Shown here: positions 34,916 to 47,238 of the stretch, piece after piece | Layout of the letters: each line of letters starts with the position of its first letter | Position numbering within the stretch: position 1 is the stretch's first letter | NCBI RefSeq assembly: GCF_008831285.2 | Contig: NC_045151.1 | Coordinates: forward strand, 9,786,571-9,850,570 | Source of the DNA: Nymphaea colorata | Taxonomy: Eukaryota; Streptophyta; Magnoliopsida; Nymphaeales; Nymphaeaceae | Direction of reading: 5' to 3' | DNA length: 64,000 nt | The notes under the pieces: generated by a model | Database searches by the model: none | Told to the model about the DNA's origin: nothing | Seen by the model: only the letters and a program-made list of their open reading frames with translations | Translations under genes and position numbers: made by a program

Positions 34916-36111
34916 TTTCACCATTTAGGCCCTTCTCAATGACCTCCTCTTGGGGATCTAGAACAAAAGAACTATCAAAGACAGAAGATGAAGACGACTG
35001 CAGGCCAACATTGATTGCATCAGTTTGCTGTATTCTCCTTTGAACAAAACCAGCTTGATTTTGCAATTGAGATTGCAAAAACGTTGATGAGAATTTGGTG
35101 TCATGCTCCCCTATAGTCTGTCTAGATGTATTTTCATCCATTCTGCAAAGAAATCTGAATGAGAACTAAAACCACCAGAATCATTATCGCCCATACCTGT
35201 ATGAAAGCTACTCCACTGCACCTCCTTCATGCTCGCCCGGGTCTGCTTAGAACCCTTAACAGACGGAAAATCTGCTTCCAAATTGTTCAGATGGGCATTG
35301 GCACTGGCACCAAGTGCAACCAACTCTACTGGTATGGCAGACTCGTTGGACTCAACAAGCACATCGGAACTACTCCTTTCTGCAACCTGATTTACTTTCT
35401 CTGGTTTGATTTTGACCGAGTTACTGACACTAAAGGAGCCAGCTTTTCCGGCAACAGCCTCGTCCACCTGAACTTGATAATGGTACTCTGATTCACTCAA
35501 GGAAAGGTTCACTAGAGAAGTGTCAGCAGGGAGCCCAGTTGATCCCATCGGAATCATTACCCTCCTGTAACCCAGCTGCTGAAGAACCATCGATCCGAAA
35601 CTCATCATCCACAAGCTTGTCAAAGAAACCTTCATCCGTCTGATCCTGCATAAGAAATGGAGAAGCCGCCATTGATATAATAGAAAGCAGAAAGAAATGC
35701 TCAAAATGTCAGATCGAAACACCCAACTTCCTTGTGAACGATAATTCGAATGGTCTTCACTGGAATCTACCTTGACTAACAAAATTAACAGCAACCAAGA
35801 CCTTAATGGTCCTGGACCACATACCCAAAAGTGATAAATCACAAATCAAGCCATAAACAAATCAAAATGAGCAACGAGGATAAATTTAAAAAAAAAAAAA
35901 CTTCTTTGAAAAGGGGAGTCATGACCTTTGTTACACATGTTAGATGAAATTATATCAGAAACCACCTGGATGGCACAATGAAGACCCTTCTCCCTCCTCC
36001 AGAAAACCAGTCATGGGCCAGAAAAACACGAAAGGGATAGAGAAATGGCCGGGAAAAAAAAATAAAAAAAAAGAGAGGAAAGAGTGATTGATCTTACTGG
36101 AAACCAGCCAT
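34899..36111 (-). pseudogene. SEC16-like (COPII scaffold) 5' gene fragment, copy 1
   Basis: On the minus strand an ATG (36111) opens MAGFQ. A GTAAGA donor follows (exon 1 36111-36098), then an intron of about 450 bp and a TTATGCAG acceptor at 35646. Exon 2 reads DQTDEGFFDKLVDDEF and ends in a stop. Another frame continues LVNLSLSESEYHYQVQVDEA and then MKEVQWSSFH and GGFSSHSDFFAEW. From memory, an N-terminal 'DQTDE-FFDKLV-D' followed by 'KEVQW..F' and 'SDFF.E' marks plant SEC16, the endoplasmic reticulum exit-site scaffold for COPII coats. Exon 1 joins exon 2 out of the SEC16 frame, and frame changes are needed near 35545 and 35140. Only the first few hundred codons exist, and the central and ACE1 domains are absent. 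A gene fragment, not a working gene. Confidence 0.6.
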
Positions 36112-37468
36112 CGCCGTGCTACCTTCGAGCTCCCCCTCCTTGATTATGGCAGATTGTAAGAGGCAACCTCCAGAGGTAGACGAGAAGATGAGCTAGAAAT
36201 CTTTCCCTGTTTATTGGGTTTTTACATGGTAAAAATGTGATGCATTTCGGAAAAACCGTTTAAAACCCCGATTGCAAAAACGTTGATGAGAATTTGGTGT
36301 CATGCTCCCCTATAGTCTGTCTAGATGTATTTTCATCCATTCTGCAAAGAAATCTGAATGAGAACTAAAACCACCAGAATCATTATCGCCCATACCTGTA
36401 TGAAAGCTACTCCACTGCACCTCCTTCATGCTCGCCCGGGTCTGCTTAGAACCCTTAACAGACGGAAAATCTGCTTCCAAATTGTTCAGATGGGCATTGG
36501 CACTGGCACCAAGTGCAACCAACTCTACTGGTATGGCAGACTCGTTGGACTCAACAAGCACATCGGAACTACTCCTTTCTGCAACCTGATTTACTTTCTC
36601 TGGTTTGATTTTGACCGAGTTACTGACACTAAAGGAGCCAGCTTTTCCGGCAACAGCCTCATCCACCTGAACTTGTTAATGGTACTCTGATTCACTCAAG
36701 GAAAGGTTCACTAGAGAAGTGTCAGCAGGGAGCCCAGTTGATCCCATCGGAATCATTACCCTCCTGTAACCCAGCTGCTGAAGAACCATCGATCCGAAAC
36801 TCATCATCCACAAGCTTGTCAAAGAAACCTTCATCCGTCTGATCCTGCATAAGAAATGGAGAAGCCGCCATTGATATAATAGAAAGCAGAAAGAAATGCT
36901 CAAAATGTCAGATCGAAACACCCAACTTCCTTGTGAACGATAATTCGAATGGTCTTCACTGGAATCTACCTTGACTAACAAAATTAACAGCAACCAAGAC
37001 CTTAATGGTCCTGGACAACATACCCAAAAGTGATAAATCACAAATCAAACCATAAACAAATCAAAATGAGCAACGAGGATAAATTTAAAAAAAAAAAAAC
37101 TTCTTTGAAAAGGGGAGTCATGACCGTTGTTACACATGTTAGATGAAATTATATCAGAAACCACCTGGATGGCACAACGAAGACCCTTCTCCCTCCTCCA
37201 GAAAACCAGTCATGGGCCAGAAAAACACGAAAGGGATAGAGAAATGGCCGGGAAAAAAAAATAAAAAAAAAGAGAGGAAAGAGTGATCGATCTTACTGGA
37301 AACCAGCCATCGCCGTGCTACCTTCGAGCTCCCCCTCCTTGATTATGGCAGATCGTAAGAGGCAACCTCCAGAGGTAGACGAGAAGATGAGCTAGAAATC
37401 TTTCCCTGTTTATTGGGTTTTTACATGGTAAAAATGTGATGCATTTCGGAAAAACCGTTTAAAACCCC
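35071..37468. repeat. 1199-bp tandem duplication, two near-identical units
   Basis: Units 35071-36269 and 36270-37468, both ending AAAACCCCGA; the joint reads AAAACCCCGATTGCAAAAAC. Differences are scattered single bases, for example GTCCACC/ATCCACC, CTTGATAATGG/CTTGTTAATGG and GTGATTGATC/GTGATCGATC. Over 99% identity by count, so young. Confidence 0.95.
36270..37468 (-). pseudogene. SEC16-like 5' gene fragment, copy 2 (tandem)
   Basis: Head-to-tail duplicate of 35071-36269, unit 1199 bp, with only about ten differences. ATG at 37310, the same exon 1/intron/exon 2 arrangement and the same frame break. One change makes a further stop: TAT (Tyr) of SEYHY in copy 1 is TAA here (36676-36678). The unit ends abruptly in the coding region at 36270, so this copy lacks what copy 1 has below 35070. 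Confidence 0.6.
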
Positions 37469-38830
37469 GATACTTATCATCTGCATCAAGCATGCACTTG
37501 GGAAGTCGACTTTCCTTTTATGTTCTTCAAACATTTTATTGGGGTCAAAGAAAAAAAAGATCCAAATCCATGTTCACATGTAACTCCCTATCTGATCCGA
37601 AACAAATAGGAACTTAAGAAAACTGCATCCGCCTCATAATATTTAACGAACGAGATGATGGCCGATGGTTTTTTAGCTTTTTTCTTTAACGAAATGCTAA
37701 TCTAGACTTACCGGTTTGGTTGACGAAGCGCATCAAATCTGTCATGCTTGTAATAGCTGTTATTAATGTAAGAATATTTTCTAATTTTCAAAGCATTTTT
37801 AAATTTTAAATTGATTTTTTTATTATTTCAAAAAACACTTCTGTTTTGTGCCATAAAGTCTTTAAGGTTAGTGCTAACATAAATTCAAAATATGACTGTA
37901 ACAAAAAAATAAAACATGTTCTGCAGTTTTTGTATCCCTTTTAAGCTATATCAAATGATATTATTGATCAATCTCTATATGCAAATAGAAATTATGTCAT
38001 AAGAAGGACCAAACACTCATATCAAATTACAGAGGGTTATAAAGCATCACATTCAACTTAAGATCGCGATCGACAAAAAAAAATGCTGAACCCAAAAACA
38101 AAAAAAAGTTTAAACTTAAAAATTTTCTTAGTGATAACTATAATATCAAAAGTGGTCACAGTGAAAAGTATGGGAGACCCTCTAATTTGCTAAACAACCC
38201 TTAGATGCCACCACCCCTTAGTTAGCTTCAAACTTTGTCCCCATCAAGTCTCACCTCTCTTATTCTACTATTTGTCCTCATAAGATGAGGATTTACCCAC
38301 ATGTATCATTCAAGAAAAAAAAAACCATTTTACACAATGAATTTTTTTAAAAAAAAAAACAAAAAGGTTAGCTGTCTCTGCATTGGGTAGGAAGAAGACA
38401 TGTTTCGGTTGCTTTACAAAGTAACTAAGAAATTATTTGTCAATCTGGTCACCATTTACTTAAAGGATGGATCCATTAGGAATTTATTTTTTCTTATAAA
38501 TCGAATATGAACAAGAGAGATGTTATAATTCTCTCAAGTAGAATATCTTTGTTTTCAAAAAATTCAGCCTCTACCATTATAAACCGATCATATCACTATT
38601 TTATTTTTCCATTTTTGCACTGCATTGATTTTACATCACTCTTTCCAAGAGAACACCCCGACACAGTTGCACCAGCAACATAGCAGCACAATCTTCTTTC
38701 TAGTGGCAGATGAGTTCTATCAGCAATTAATTAATGCAACATTAAAGAAAAAAGCATTCATACAACATTCACACCTATATATCAAAACTGAAAGAAGAAC
38801 TTAGAGATGAAGCCCATCAACTCAGTAGAT
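37469..38830. other. No recognisable gene
   Basis: AT-rich with many A-runs. No coding sequence is supported. Confidence 0.5.
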
Positions 38831-38838
38831 GCCTCTCC

Positions 38839-39130
38839 CTAGGGGCTGCACACATAGAAGGCATGCTCCTCTTCCGAGAAGACGTGCAACTTCACCACCT
38901 TCCTTCCCAACTTCTTCAGCTCCTCCACTAATATCATGCACCGGTCCCTAGAACGTTTCGACCTCTCATCACCACCATCACCGCGATGTCCGGCAGCCCC
39001 TCCGCTGGTGGTTTACATAAGAGGAGCTCCCTGGTACCAAACCCTTGAGGCCTGATAGATCAGCCACCTGGCTGGAGGCGAGGACATTGTGGATGATCTT
39101 CCCACCGACAGCATCGCCCATGATGGAAAG
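38839..39130 (-). pseudogene. Carboxylesterase (CXE/GID1-like alpha/beta-hydrolase) fragment
   Basis: Minus strand. It reads IMGDAVGGKIIHNVLASSQV and then ADLSGLKGLVPG, followed by a jump. After it come GLPDIAVMV, DRCMILVEELKKLGRK and VVKLHVFSEEEHAFYV, ending CSP and a stop at 38841-38839. In plant carboxylesterases the nucleophile elbow is GDSAGG and the catalytic His lies in a G/E-H-(G/A)-F motif near the C-terminus. Here the elbow is GDAVGG, so the catalytic Ser is lost. Most of the sequence between elbow and the Asp region is deleted, and frames change. Family call fairly good; dead enzyme. Confidence 0.6.
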
Positions 39131-39189
39131 CTGAGAAAGGTAAGCTGAGTCAAGGAGGTGGTGGCAAGCATACGGGGAGGAAAGCCATG

Positions 39190-40127
39190 GAACTAATTAC
39201 AAGATTTTTTGTATTGCATTGTTGAAAAGTAATGCTTGTTGTTTTGTGAATTATGAAATTTTTATCAATATATGATTATTTTAAAGTGGTTTCTATCATA
39301 TTGTACATTTGTATTCGTGTTCATTCTCATCGATGTGCTAATGAACAGATAGCAGAGAACAAATTCATGCTTAGGCTATCTTCCACCTAGACATTCAACC
39401 ACTAGCTTTATTAAATATATAGGCAAATAATGGTATTGCATGCTATTAAGTTTTAATAACATGAAGTCCCGATAAACATATCTATAAACCTAGCCTAACC
39501 AAGTGATCATGTGCACTCTGGCTACAAAGTCAACCGGTATAGTCTGATTACAGATTTGCCATGTAAAACCTTAGAAGGTTTCAAGCGAATGATCCCACTC
39601 CATGAAAAATGTAATGTCTAAGCGGTTCGGTTGAGAGTTTTTACAGGATTTTTCCTCTTCTGCGAAAGGTAATTTTGTCTTTTTCTGTTTTACAAAGAAA
39701 GCAACTTTTGCATCTTTGTCATTTGGGAGGCTTTTTTTGTCCTTATCATTAAGTTCAAAAATGGATGCCCAAGTGGCATTCTACTTTGGGCCCTATCGGC
39801 ACATGGTGACAAAAAATAGGAGGGAGTTGGTGGCTGCACCACTATACGTCAAAAAAAAAAAAGGGTTAGGGCTTAAGATATTTTGAAAATTATTTCAAAA
39901 TAAAATATTCTTTCTTGTTTTTCATTTTTTAGTTTTTTTGTTATTATTTTTTTATTAATTGAGAGTATTTTCATTATTAGTGTATTGGCATGCAAAAATT
40001 TTGTGTATCCCAAGGTGTGCATAAAATGGGCTGTAGGTAAGCTTAAAGGGGTTCTCGGCAACGAAAGATCACTTTGATAGCAGCAGGCTCGAATATATGA
40101 TACGTTTGCCATAACTCGTCTCACCAA

Positions 40128-40181
<54 letters not shown>

Positions 40182-41455
40182 GACACAATGTTGTAGAACA
40201 TGGTAAATAGAAATTTAATTATCATTTTTAGCTACAAATTGTTAAATTTGGACAACCAGCCACATGAATATATAATGAGAGAGAGATACCTTTTTTATGT
40301 GATGGGCCTACTGTCTCATAATTTGACACACAAACTCTTTTTTGTATTATTAAGGGGTGTTTTGTATTATTAAGGGGTGTTCAATGAGCTTGAAGTTTAA
40401 GAATTTTAAAATTAAAATTATTGTTTTCTATGAACAGAAAATTATATTTTAAAAAAACAATTTTTATTCTAGAATTATAAGCTTATCGTCAAATCAAAAT
40501 TCTGAAATTATGATTATAATTTCAGAATTTAAAAATTTTTTATTCTCTCTTTAAGGCATTTGTTATGATGGTTTGAATCCATCAGTTATAAAATTTTAAT
40601 TACTATTTATCAAACAAGTCATTTTCAGTTTTGAACTCAAAATTTCATTCTATCAAACACAACAAATTCATTTCGCTCAATAATATAATATACTAAGCAC
40701 GTGCTAGTGGCGTACAGGGGAGGGCTCAACTAACATGTGGCCCTTATATTTGTAAAATATATTTCATTGGGTTGCTGGATCCACATACATATTGACATGT
40801 AAATCTTATATGTTTATCCATCTTTCTGTAACGATACTTAGCCATCACATTTAATTCACCTATGTAAGATATTCTGGTCTGGTTCTGGTTCATTCGTGCA
40901 CCTTCCCCCCCCCCCCCCCCCCAAACCACCTCTCTCTGTCATAATTCAGTAATTGTCATAAAAATTTGAGAAATTTACAAGTAATGAATCTGCTTTTAAT
41001 ATATTTATAACTAACTGTTTAATATTTGATAAATTGTAAAAAGTTGTTCGACATTGTAAAAATTGACTGCTTCATTAATTGAAGAAAAATGTTAAAATCA
41101 TGAGTAATTTCTATGAAAAAAATGAAAAATATCACATTTTGTACATACACTCTCCCTGTGCCTTTTTTATTAATGTTGATACTTATAAAATCAATGGAAA
41201 TATTTGAGGAAATTGACAAAAGATGTGGCCCATGAAAAATTTTCTATTCAAAGGTATTTTCCTTTTTATTAGGTTAAAATGGTGTTTTTCATATTTTTTA
41301 AAATTTTCTATTATTGGGGCATGTGTCTGTAAGTTATTGTATAAATATAAGTTACTTGTCACTTTCAGAAGGAAAATGCATCAAACCTATTAATTATTTT
41401 CCCGGTCTAATTTATCTGAGGATATATATATATATGAAGTGGTGCACGGACTGAT
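39190..41455. other. No recognisable gene; (TA)n and poly-C tracts
   Basis: AT-rich intergenic DNA. (TA)n about 45 bp at 40131-40175, a direct 23-bp repeat with TTTGTATTATTAAGGGGTGT at 40338-40381, and a poly-C run at 40905-40922. ORFs here are not credible. Confidence 0.5.
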
Positions 41456-41463
41456 GGGTTTGA

Positions 41464-42081
41464 TTCAATGATGGTAAGAAGGTATTCATACCCCGCCTCA
41501 TATATTGTATTATTAGTTCTTTAAAAGAATCTCAGCTTATGCTGATATACCATCAGGGGTTCTTCTCAATGACAGATTGTCATTTATTACATCATCATGC
41601 TAGTAATGATATCAGCTTGGTTTCAAATTGAAATAACATTGCTGCATTCAATGATATAGGTGTCAAAAGAAAAAACATGGAGTAGAAAGAAAACCCAACT
41701 CTTAGGTTGGATTCCACTAATCATTTGTTTAGAAGCGGGTGTTGGCAACCACTTCCTAAATTTATATAGGTCAATCTGCTATATTAAGCATAGTGAGCAA
41801 TATGACCAACATCTTCAAAACACTTCAACATGGAAGATTTTTAGGACTTCTGAAAGTACAAAGTAGCAAAGCATGAACATGTTTGCAATACAATAAGTAG
41901 AACTATGTATAACGCTATCTTAGGCATCTACACTTTTTGTTACAAGAAACATTACTAAAAATAGATTCATATTCATTACACTTTTTAAACTGTCCTTCTT
42001 TGGTTCTTTTATAAGATGAAATTCTTTATAAAGAACGAATGATATATGAGGCAGAGTATGAATACCTTCCTGCCGTCATTG
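41464..42081. mobile_element. Non-autonomous element with ~55-bp terminal inverted repeats
   Basis: The left end CAATGATGGTAAGAAGGTAT with TCATACCCCGCCTCATATAT is inverted at the right end (ATATATGAGGCAGAGTATGA ... CTTCCTGCCGTCATTG, 42028-42081). Whole element about 615 bp, interior AT-rich and non-coding. Size and TIR length fit a MITE, perhaps Mutator-like. No clear target duplication was found. Confidence 0.55.
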
Positions 42082-42239
42082 TATATATACAATAAAATCT
42101 CTTGTTGAGTGACACAAAATTGACTTCACTCTGATTTTTTTGAGCAACTTCATAATCTACATACCTTCACCTCTTGCAACCTTACCGAAAAAAACAGATT
42201 GCCCTCGCCACCATAATCTCTAATTAGCATGGCACTGTC

Positions 42240-43300
42240 ATCTGTCAATAGTTGACCATTGCATCACGTGGCTGAGTTTTATTCCCCCTTAGTGCATGGA
42301 GGTGGAAGGAACACGTCACGTGAGACATAATTTTTGTTGAAAGGCTTGGAAATATTTACTAGAGGTTATAAATGTTTTCTTGAGGGGTATAAATTTTGTT
42401 TGTGCTTTTCTTTAATGACAGTAAGCAATACTGGTGATGAACCGGACTGGTACAGCCCTACTGATGATGGTAAGGTGGTTTAGGTCGCCGCCATATACAT
42501 TTATACCAGTGATTTTTCTTTGCCGCTAAACGTGCTTACACTGGTGTTTTGTACCACCGGTAGAAAATTTCACCACTATAAACCTATAACTGTGAATTTT
42601 AGCACTGCTATATATTACCTTAACCAAACACATAACCACCAGTGCATACTACCGGTGGTATTTGAAGTGCACACATCAACGCACGAGATGTGAACCTCAA
42701 GTGCCTGACTATCTGTCTAGTCTGTCTCTCCCTCTGTTTTGCAATTAATGCTTGTATCTTTTTGATTTTCTATTTCATATTGTTTTTGTTTACTTTTTTT
42801 CTCAGCTGCATGGCAGAATTAGATTAAACCGTGATTGTTGAATTTATTGAACATTTTATGTTGACTGAAATAGTGTAAGTTAGTAAATATTGGACGAAAA
42901 TCATAGAGTTTAGTGAATTAATTGAACTTATAACCATTTGACGAAGGCGGTGCTTTCATGAGCATGTTGTTTAAATAAACCAAAGTAATGTTTCTTTGTT
43001 TTCATCTGCAGTACTTATAAGGTATTAAATATTTTATAAACTTTTATGTATAATTGTTGATAACAACTAATTAAATTTTCTTGCAAATAGCAAAACAGTG
43101 CCATCTTTCATTTCTGATTTTGGCACAAGAAAAATGTTTTTTGCTTTTCTTTTTAATTTTTGACATGATTTTTGTTGATATAATATGTTAGAGTATTTCT
43201 GCCGTGTAACTTAATTAAGCTTCACTATGCATCGCTTAGCTATGCATTGCATCACCAGCTTAGTGCTTCGCTTTGCCTTGTTCTACTTCACAACAATGTT
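42240..43300. repeat. Dispersed repeat, copy C
   Basis: Third copy. It is richest in ACTGGTGAT / ACCACCGGT / TACCGGTGGTA words (42430-42665), several of them palindromic, such as ACCGGT. The tail matches copy B's second part closely (43025-43295). Confidence 0.8.
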
Positions 43301-43470
43301 GTAAGAAGCATACGCCTCACACAAAAAAATGTGACTCAAAGCATTTTTTAGAAAAAAACGCCTTGAGGCCTTGCCGTGAGGCGCACACATCCTTGAAGCA
43401 TGTGCCTCATTTGGTAGAGGTGTATGCCTCCATCCGTGGTACACTCCATGCTTGAGGTGTACACCTCAGG
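43300..43470. repeat. GCCTCA/TGAGGC short-motif cluster
   Basis: Words GCCTCA, TGAGGCGCACAC, GTGCCTCA, GAGGTGTATGCCTC and GAGGTGTACACCTCA are packed within about 170 bp in both orientations. They lie between copy C and the hAT pseudogene. They could be subterminal repeats that transposases bind. Confidence 0.4.
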
Positions 43471-44750
43471 GATGTAGTCTGTTTAGTTTTTTTAATTAAA
43501 AAAATTTAAAACTAAGTAACACTGGTCAAAAGGACTTCACACGTAGCCCTAACTGAACCCCGTTTGTATCCCTAAATCCCCTTTTCTCAATCCCAAATCA
43601 GATGTGAAATTGAAGATTTCAACCATCGTTGCACGCCTGTGAAATTGCTAGAGGCTGGAGCTACAGTTTGTGAAGCCATCGCCCAATGTCAGAATTTCAA
43701 TTGCAACTGTAGGTGTCTCTCTTTGAGTCTCTTCCTCTCCATGGCAGACACCGAACATAGGTGGCCACCTTTATGTGTTTGTTTTTGTCTCTCTGGCCAT
43801 GGCCACCCTCTCGCTCTCTCGGCTCTCTGGCCATGACTGGCCACCCTCTGCGTGTTGCTGTGATGGTATACAGTGTGTCCACATGGCGCTTTTGTTGCTT
43901 TGTGTGTATCACCAAGGCCAGTGCTGTGGCTTACTATGTTGTGGTAATGTGGCTTACAAAGTCAAGACCTTGAACTTATTTTCTTCACACGTGCCATCCT
44001 TGCACTCATATTACGTGTTCATCTTTATTTTACTATTGTCATCATTTGAAGTCTGGACATGTAGTCCATTGATGGTGGTCCTCCTCCCATTGTTGCCAAG
44101 TGTCGCAAGTGGTGTCTTAGTTTATTAGATGTTTTGGGATTTGTATCCTTACTTTATGACTTAGCATTTAATGCATCTTTAACTTATTATATTTTCTTTC
44201 AAATTTTTTTTGTGCCTTAGTTCATGTTGTTTTTTTTGTGCCTCATGCTAGACAGCTATGTTCAATCCTTTACCGAATCAATTGAAGAATATTTTTTACA
44301 TTATTTTGTTTTATATAAATAAATAAATAACATGGAAAATTTACATTAATAAAATTACCTTTTTTATTATATATTTTTTTGTGGATGATTTTTTTCTTTT
44401 TCTTTATTTCTAGATCAAACAAGTTCTCATTTTGGAAGAGCTGCTTGTCTTCTTCTCTTATATTTAGATTTTATATCATGTTAAAGAACATGACAATGGT
44501 AATTGATGCATTGTCGTAGACAATTCTTTCATACTTTTATGTGTTCTTTCAATAATTATTTTGCATTAAGTTTCTAATATGTTGTTACTTGTTAATAATT
44601 CAAATTTGTCGTTTGGTGTTAATATTTGTTACATTATGCATTGTTAATATTTGGGTATGCTTAGTAATTTGAGCTTTTGCATACAATGTAATTGAACTTA
44701 TTGGATGCTTATTGAATTATATTTGTAATACATTGTTAGGTTTGAGAAAA
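43470..44750. other. No recognisable gene
   Basis: Pyrimidine-rich patch at 43700-43860 (CTCTCTGGCCATG repeated), then AT-rich DNA. The ORFs at 43639-44128 overlap in several frames and look accidental. This may be the 5' non-coding part of the hAT element that follows. Confidence 0.4.
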
Positions 44751-44751
44751 A

Positions 44752-47034
44752 ATGTCACGGTGGGATCCAGCATTGACACATTGCATTCAAGAAGATCATG
44801 ATAATAAAGAAAAAATGAGAAACTTGATATGAAATTATTGTAAGGAAACTTATAAAGGTGGTGTTTGAAGAAATAAACAACACTTGGCTGGAACTAAAAA
44901 ACATTCTAAAGCATGTTACAAACCCACAAAGTGTTGTAAAATCTTTCAATAATTATTTGCAGGTACAAAAACGTGAAATGCAAAGAAAAAAAGACAATCT
45001 TTAATTGCATAGAAATGAATGTTTGGATGAAGGAATGATTAGTGGTGGCCTTACATCTCCCAATGTTCATGCATTTGGAATGTCATGAGGACCAATGGAT
45101 CAATTTATAACTTTAGATATGCGACAACCAACAATCAACAATGCCATCAAGAAAGAGGAAAGAAAGCAAGTATATTCTGCCATAGTTCAGTTTTTTTTTT
45201 TTGCAAATGTTTTATCATTTAACTTATGTGACACTCCATATTTTGGAAGAATGATTGAAGTTGTGGGAAATTATGGTCGATGATTGAAACCACCAACCTA
45301 CAACGATATGTGGACTTCAATCCTATAAGAAGAAGTTGATAAACTGCAAATAAAATTAAAGGACTACAAGAAGACATGGTTGAACACTGGTTGTACCATA
45401 ATGGCAAATAACTCGATTGATAGTAAAAGTAGAAATTTGATGAACTTTCTTGTAAATAATCCTTCAGGTACAACTTTTTGAAGTCTTATGATATTAATGG
45501 TATAAAAAAGACAGCTAACAATTTGGTAAAACTATTCATAGAGATAATTAAAAAAGTTAGAGAGAAAAACGTAATGTAATTAGTTCCTGATAATGCTGCT
45601 AACTACAAAGTTGTAGGTATGAAGTTAAAAGAAATTGATAGCTTTCAACATATTTTTTGGACACCTTGTGCAGCTCATTGCCTAGATTTAATTTTTGAAA
45701 ATATTGCTAAGATACGTTTGCTTAAGGAAGTGATTGAAAAAACAAAAGTTGTAAGTACACTTATATATGAACATACTTAGGTGTTAAATTTGATGAGAAA
45801 ATGCATAAATGATAAAGAACTTCAACTGCCTGCTATTACATGTTTTGCTACTTTGTATCTTACTTTAGTATTTTACAAACAAAATAGCATTGAAGAACAT
45901 GTTTCTATCTCCAGAATTTCAAGGTAGTGATTATTATACTAAAAATCCCAAAGGCAAGGTAGTAATGCGAATTGTTACTCAAGATGAAATATTATTAAGG
46001 TTAATTATCTTTAGTGAAGGTGTTGAGAGTTGCTGATTCAGATGAAAAGCTAGTTGAAGGATTTTTATACAATCATATGAAAAGGGCAAAAGAAAAAACT
46101 ACATGTAATATAGATAATGATAAAAAAAGATATATAAAAATTTAGCAAATAATTGATAATAGGTGAGATAATCAAATGCATCATTGTTTACATGCTGCAA
46201 GGTATTATCTAAACTCACATTTCCATTTTGACAATGATGTCCTCAAAGATAAAAGAATAAAGCATGGGCTAATGGAATGCTAAATTTTGGCGCCTACTAT
46301 AGAAGAAAGATTTGATATTTAGTTCAACTTGATTCATATGAGAATGAAGTTGGTGAGTTCGGCACATCATTAGTAATTAAAACAAGAAAGAAAAAACATC
46401 ATGGTACATTTTTTTTTTTGTTCTTTTGATTTATATTATGAACTTATGAGTGGATCAAATGAAGTTATCTAAACTACTCTTCTCATTTTTATTTTTGTCA
46501 ATTCAATTCATTTATATTTGTCAATTGAATGTAAATGCAGCTCATTCTTTTTGGTAAATAAATGAAATTTTCAAATAATTTATTGTGCTATCATTCAAAT
46601 GTTTTTTTATAATTATCAAAAAGATTAACTAATGCAATTACATGATAGATACATACAAAAACAAGAAATCACATTGAGAAAGAAAAACTTAATTCTTTGG
46701 TTTTCATCATGTATATATGAAGATGAATACAGAAAGTGTTTCATCTTCTCAAAAGAAAAGTGCTGGCAAAGGTAATGCTATATGTTTGTAATTTTTGAAA
46801 TAAAGATAAGAACATTGTCCTGTTTCTTTACTAATTGTTGCATTTTGTTATGTGTTAGTGTTTTTATATGAATGTAAAACAATAATAGAAGATTTAGAAT
46901 ATGAGAGTTTAGATGATGTTGAAGATGAACTTATTCAACATTTGGATGGTTCAAATGACGATCAACTGTCATCCATTAATGAATATGACAATCATGAAGA
47001 TACAATTGACCAATTGCCTATAAAAGTTATTTGA
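44752..47034 (+). pseudogene. hAT-family transposase pseudogene (BED finger, DUF659 type)
   Basis: An ATG at 44752 opens MSRWDPALTHCIQEDHDNKE. A BED zinc finger follows, with NYCKETYKGGV, a stop, RNKQHLAG and HSKAC. Next come SPNVHAFGMS, CDTPYFGRMIEVV, PTYNDMWTSIL and WLNTGCTIMANNS. Further on, in other frames, are LVPDNAANYKVVGMKLKEI and IFWTPCAAHCLDLIFENIAK, a typical hAT pattern (D-N-A-A-N-Y, then C-A-A-H-C-L-D-L). The acidic tail at 46852-47034 (DLEYESLDDVEDELIQHL) may be the C-terminus after an intron. More than ten stops and frameshifts, so inactive. The order of parts is that of plant hAT transposases carrying DUF659. Element ends were not found. Confidence 0.75.
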
Positions 47035-47238
47035 ACTTTGTTAAGTATCACTTGATAATTACACAAATTAATTACTTTCTTTTAATTTTTGTACATATAC
47101 ATATTTCAATATGCTTATACTATTGTTCAACAATACTTATTATTTACTTATTCTCTTAATTGATATTACTATCTGAACACACATAAAAACTTTCATTAAA
47201 AGCAGAACATACTTGCAACACCAAGAGCATACTACTAT

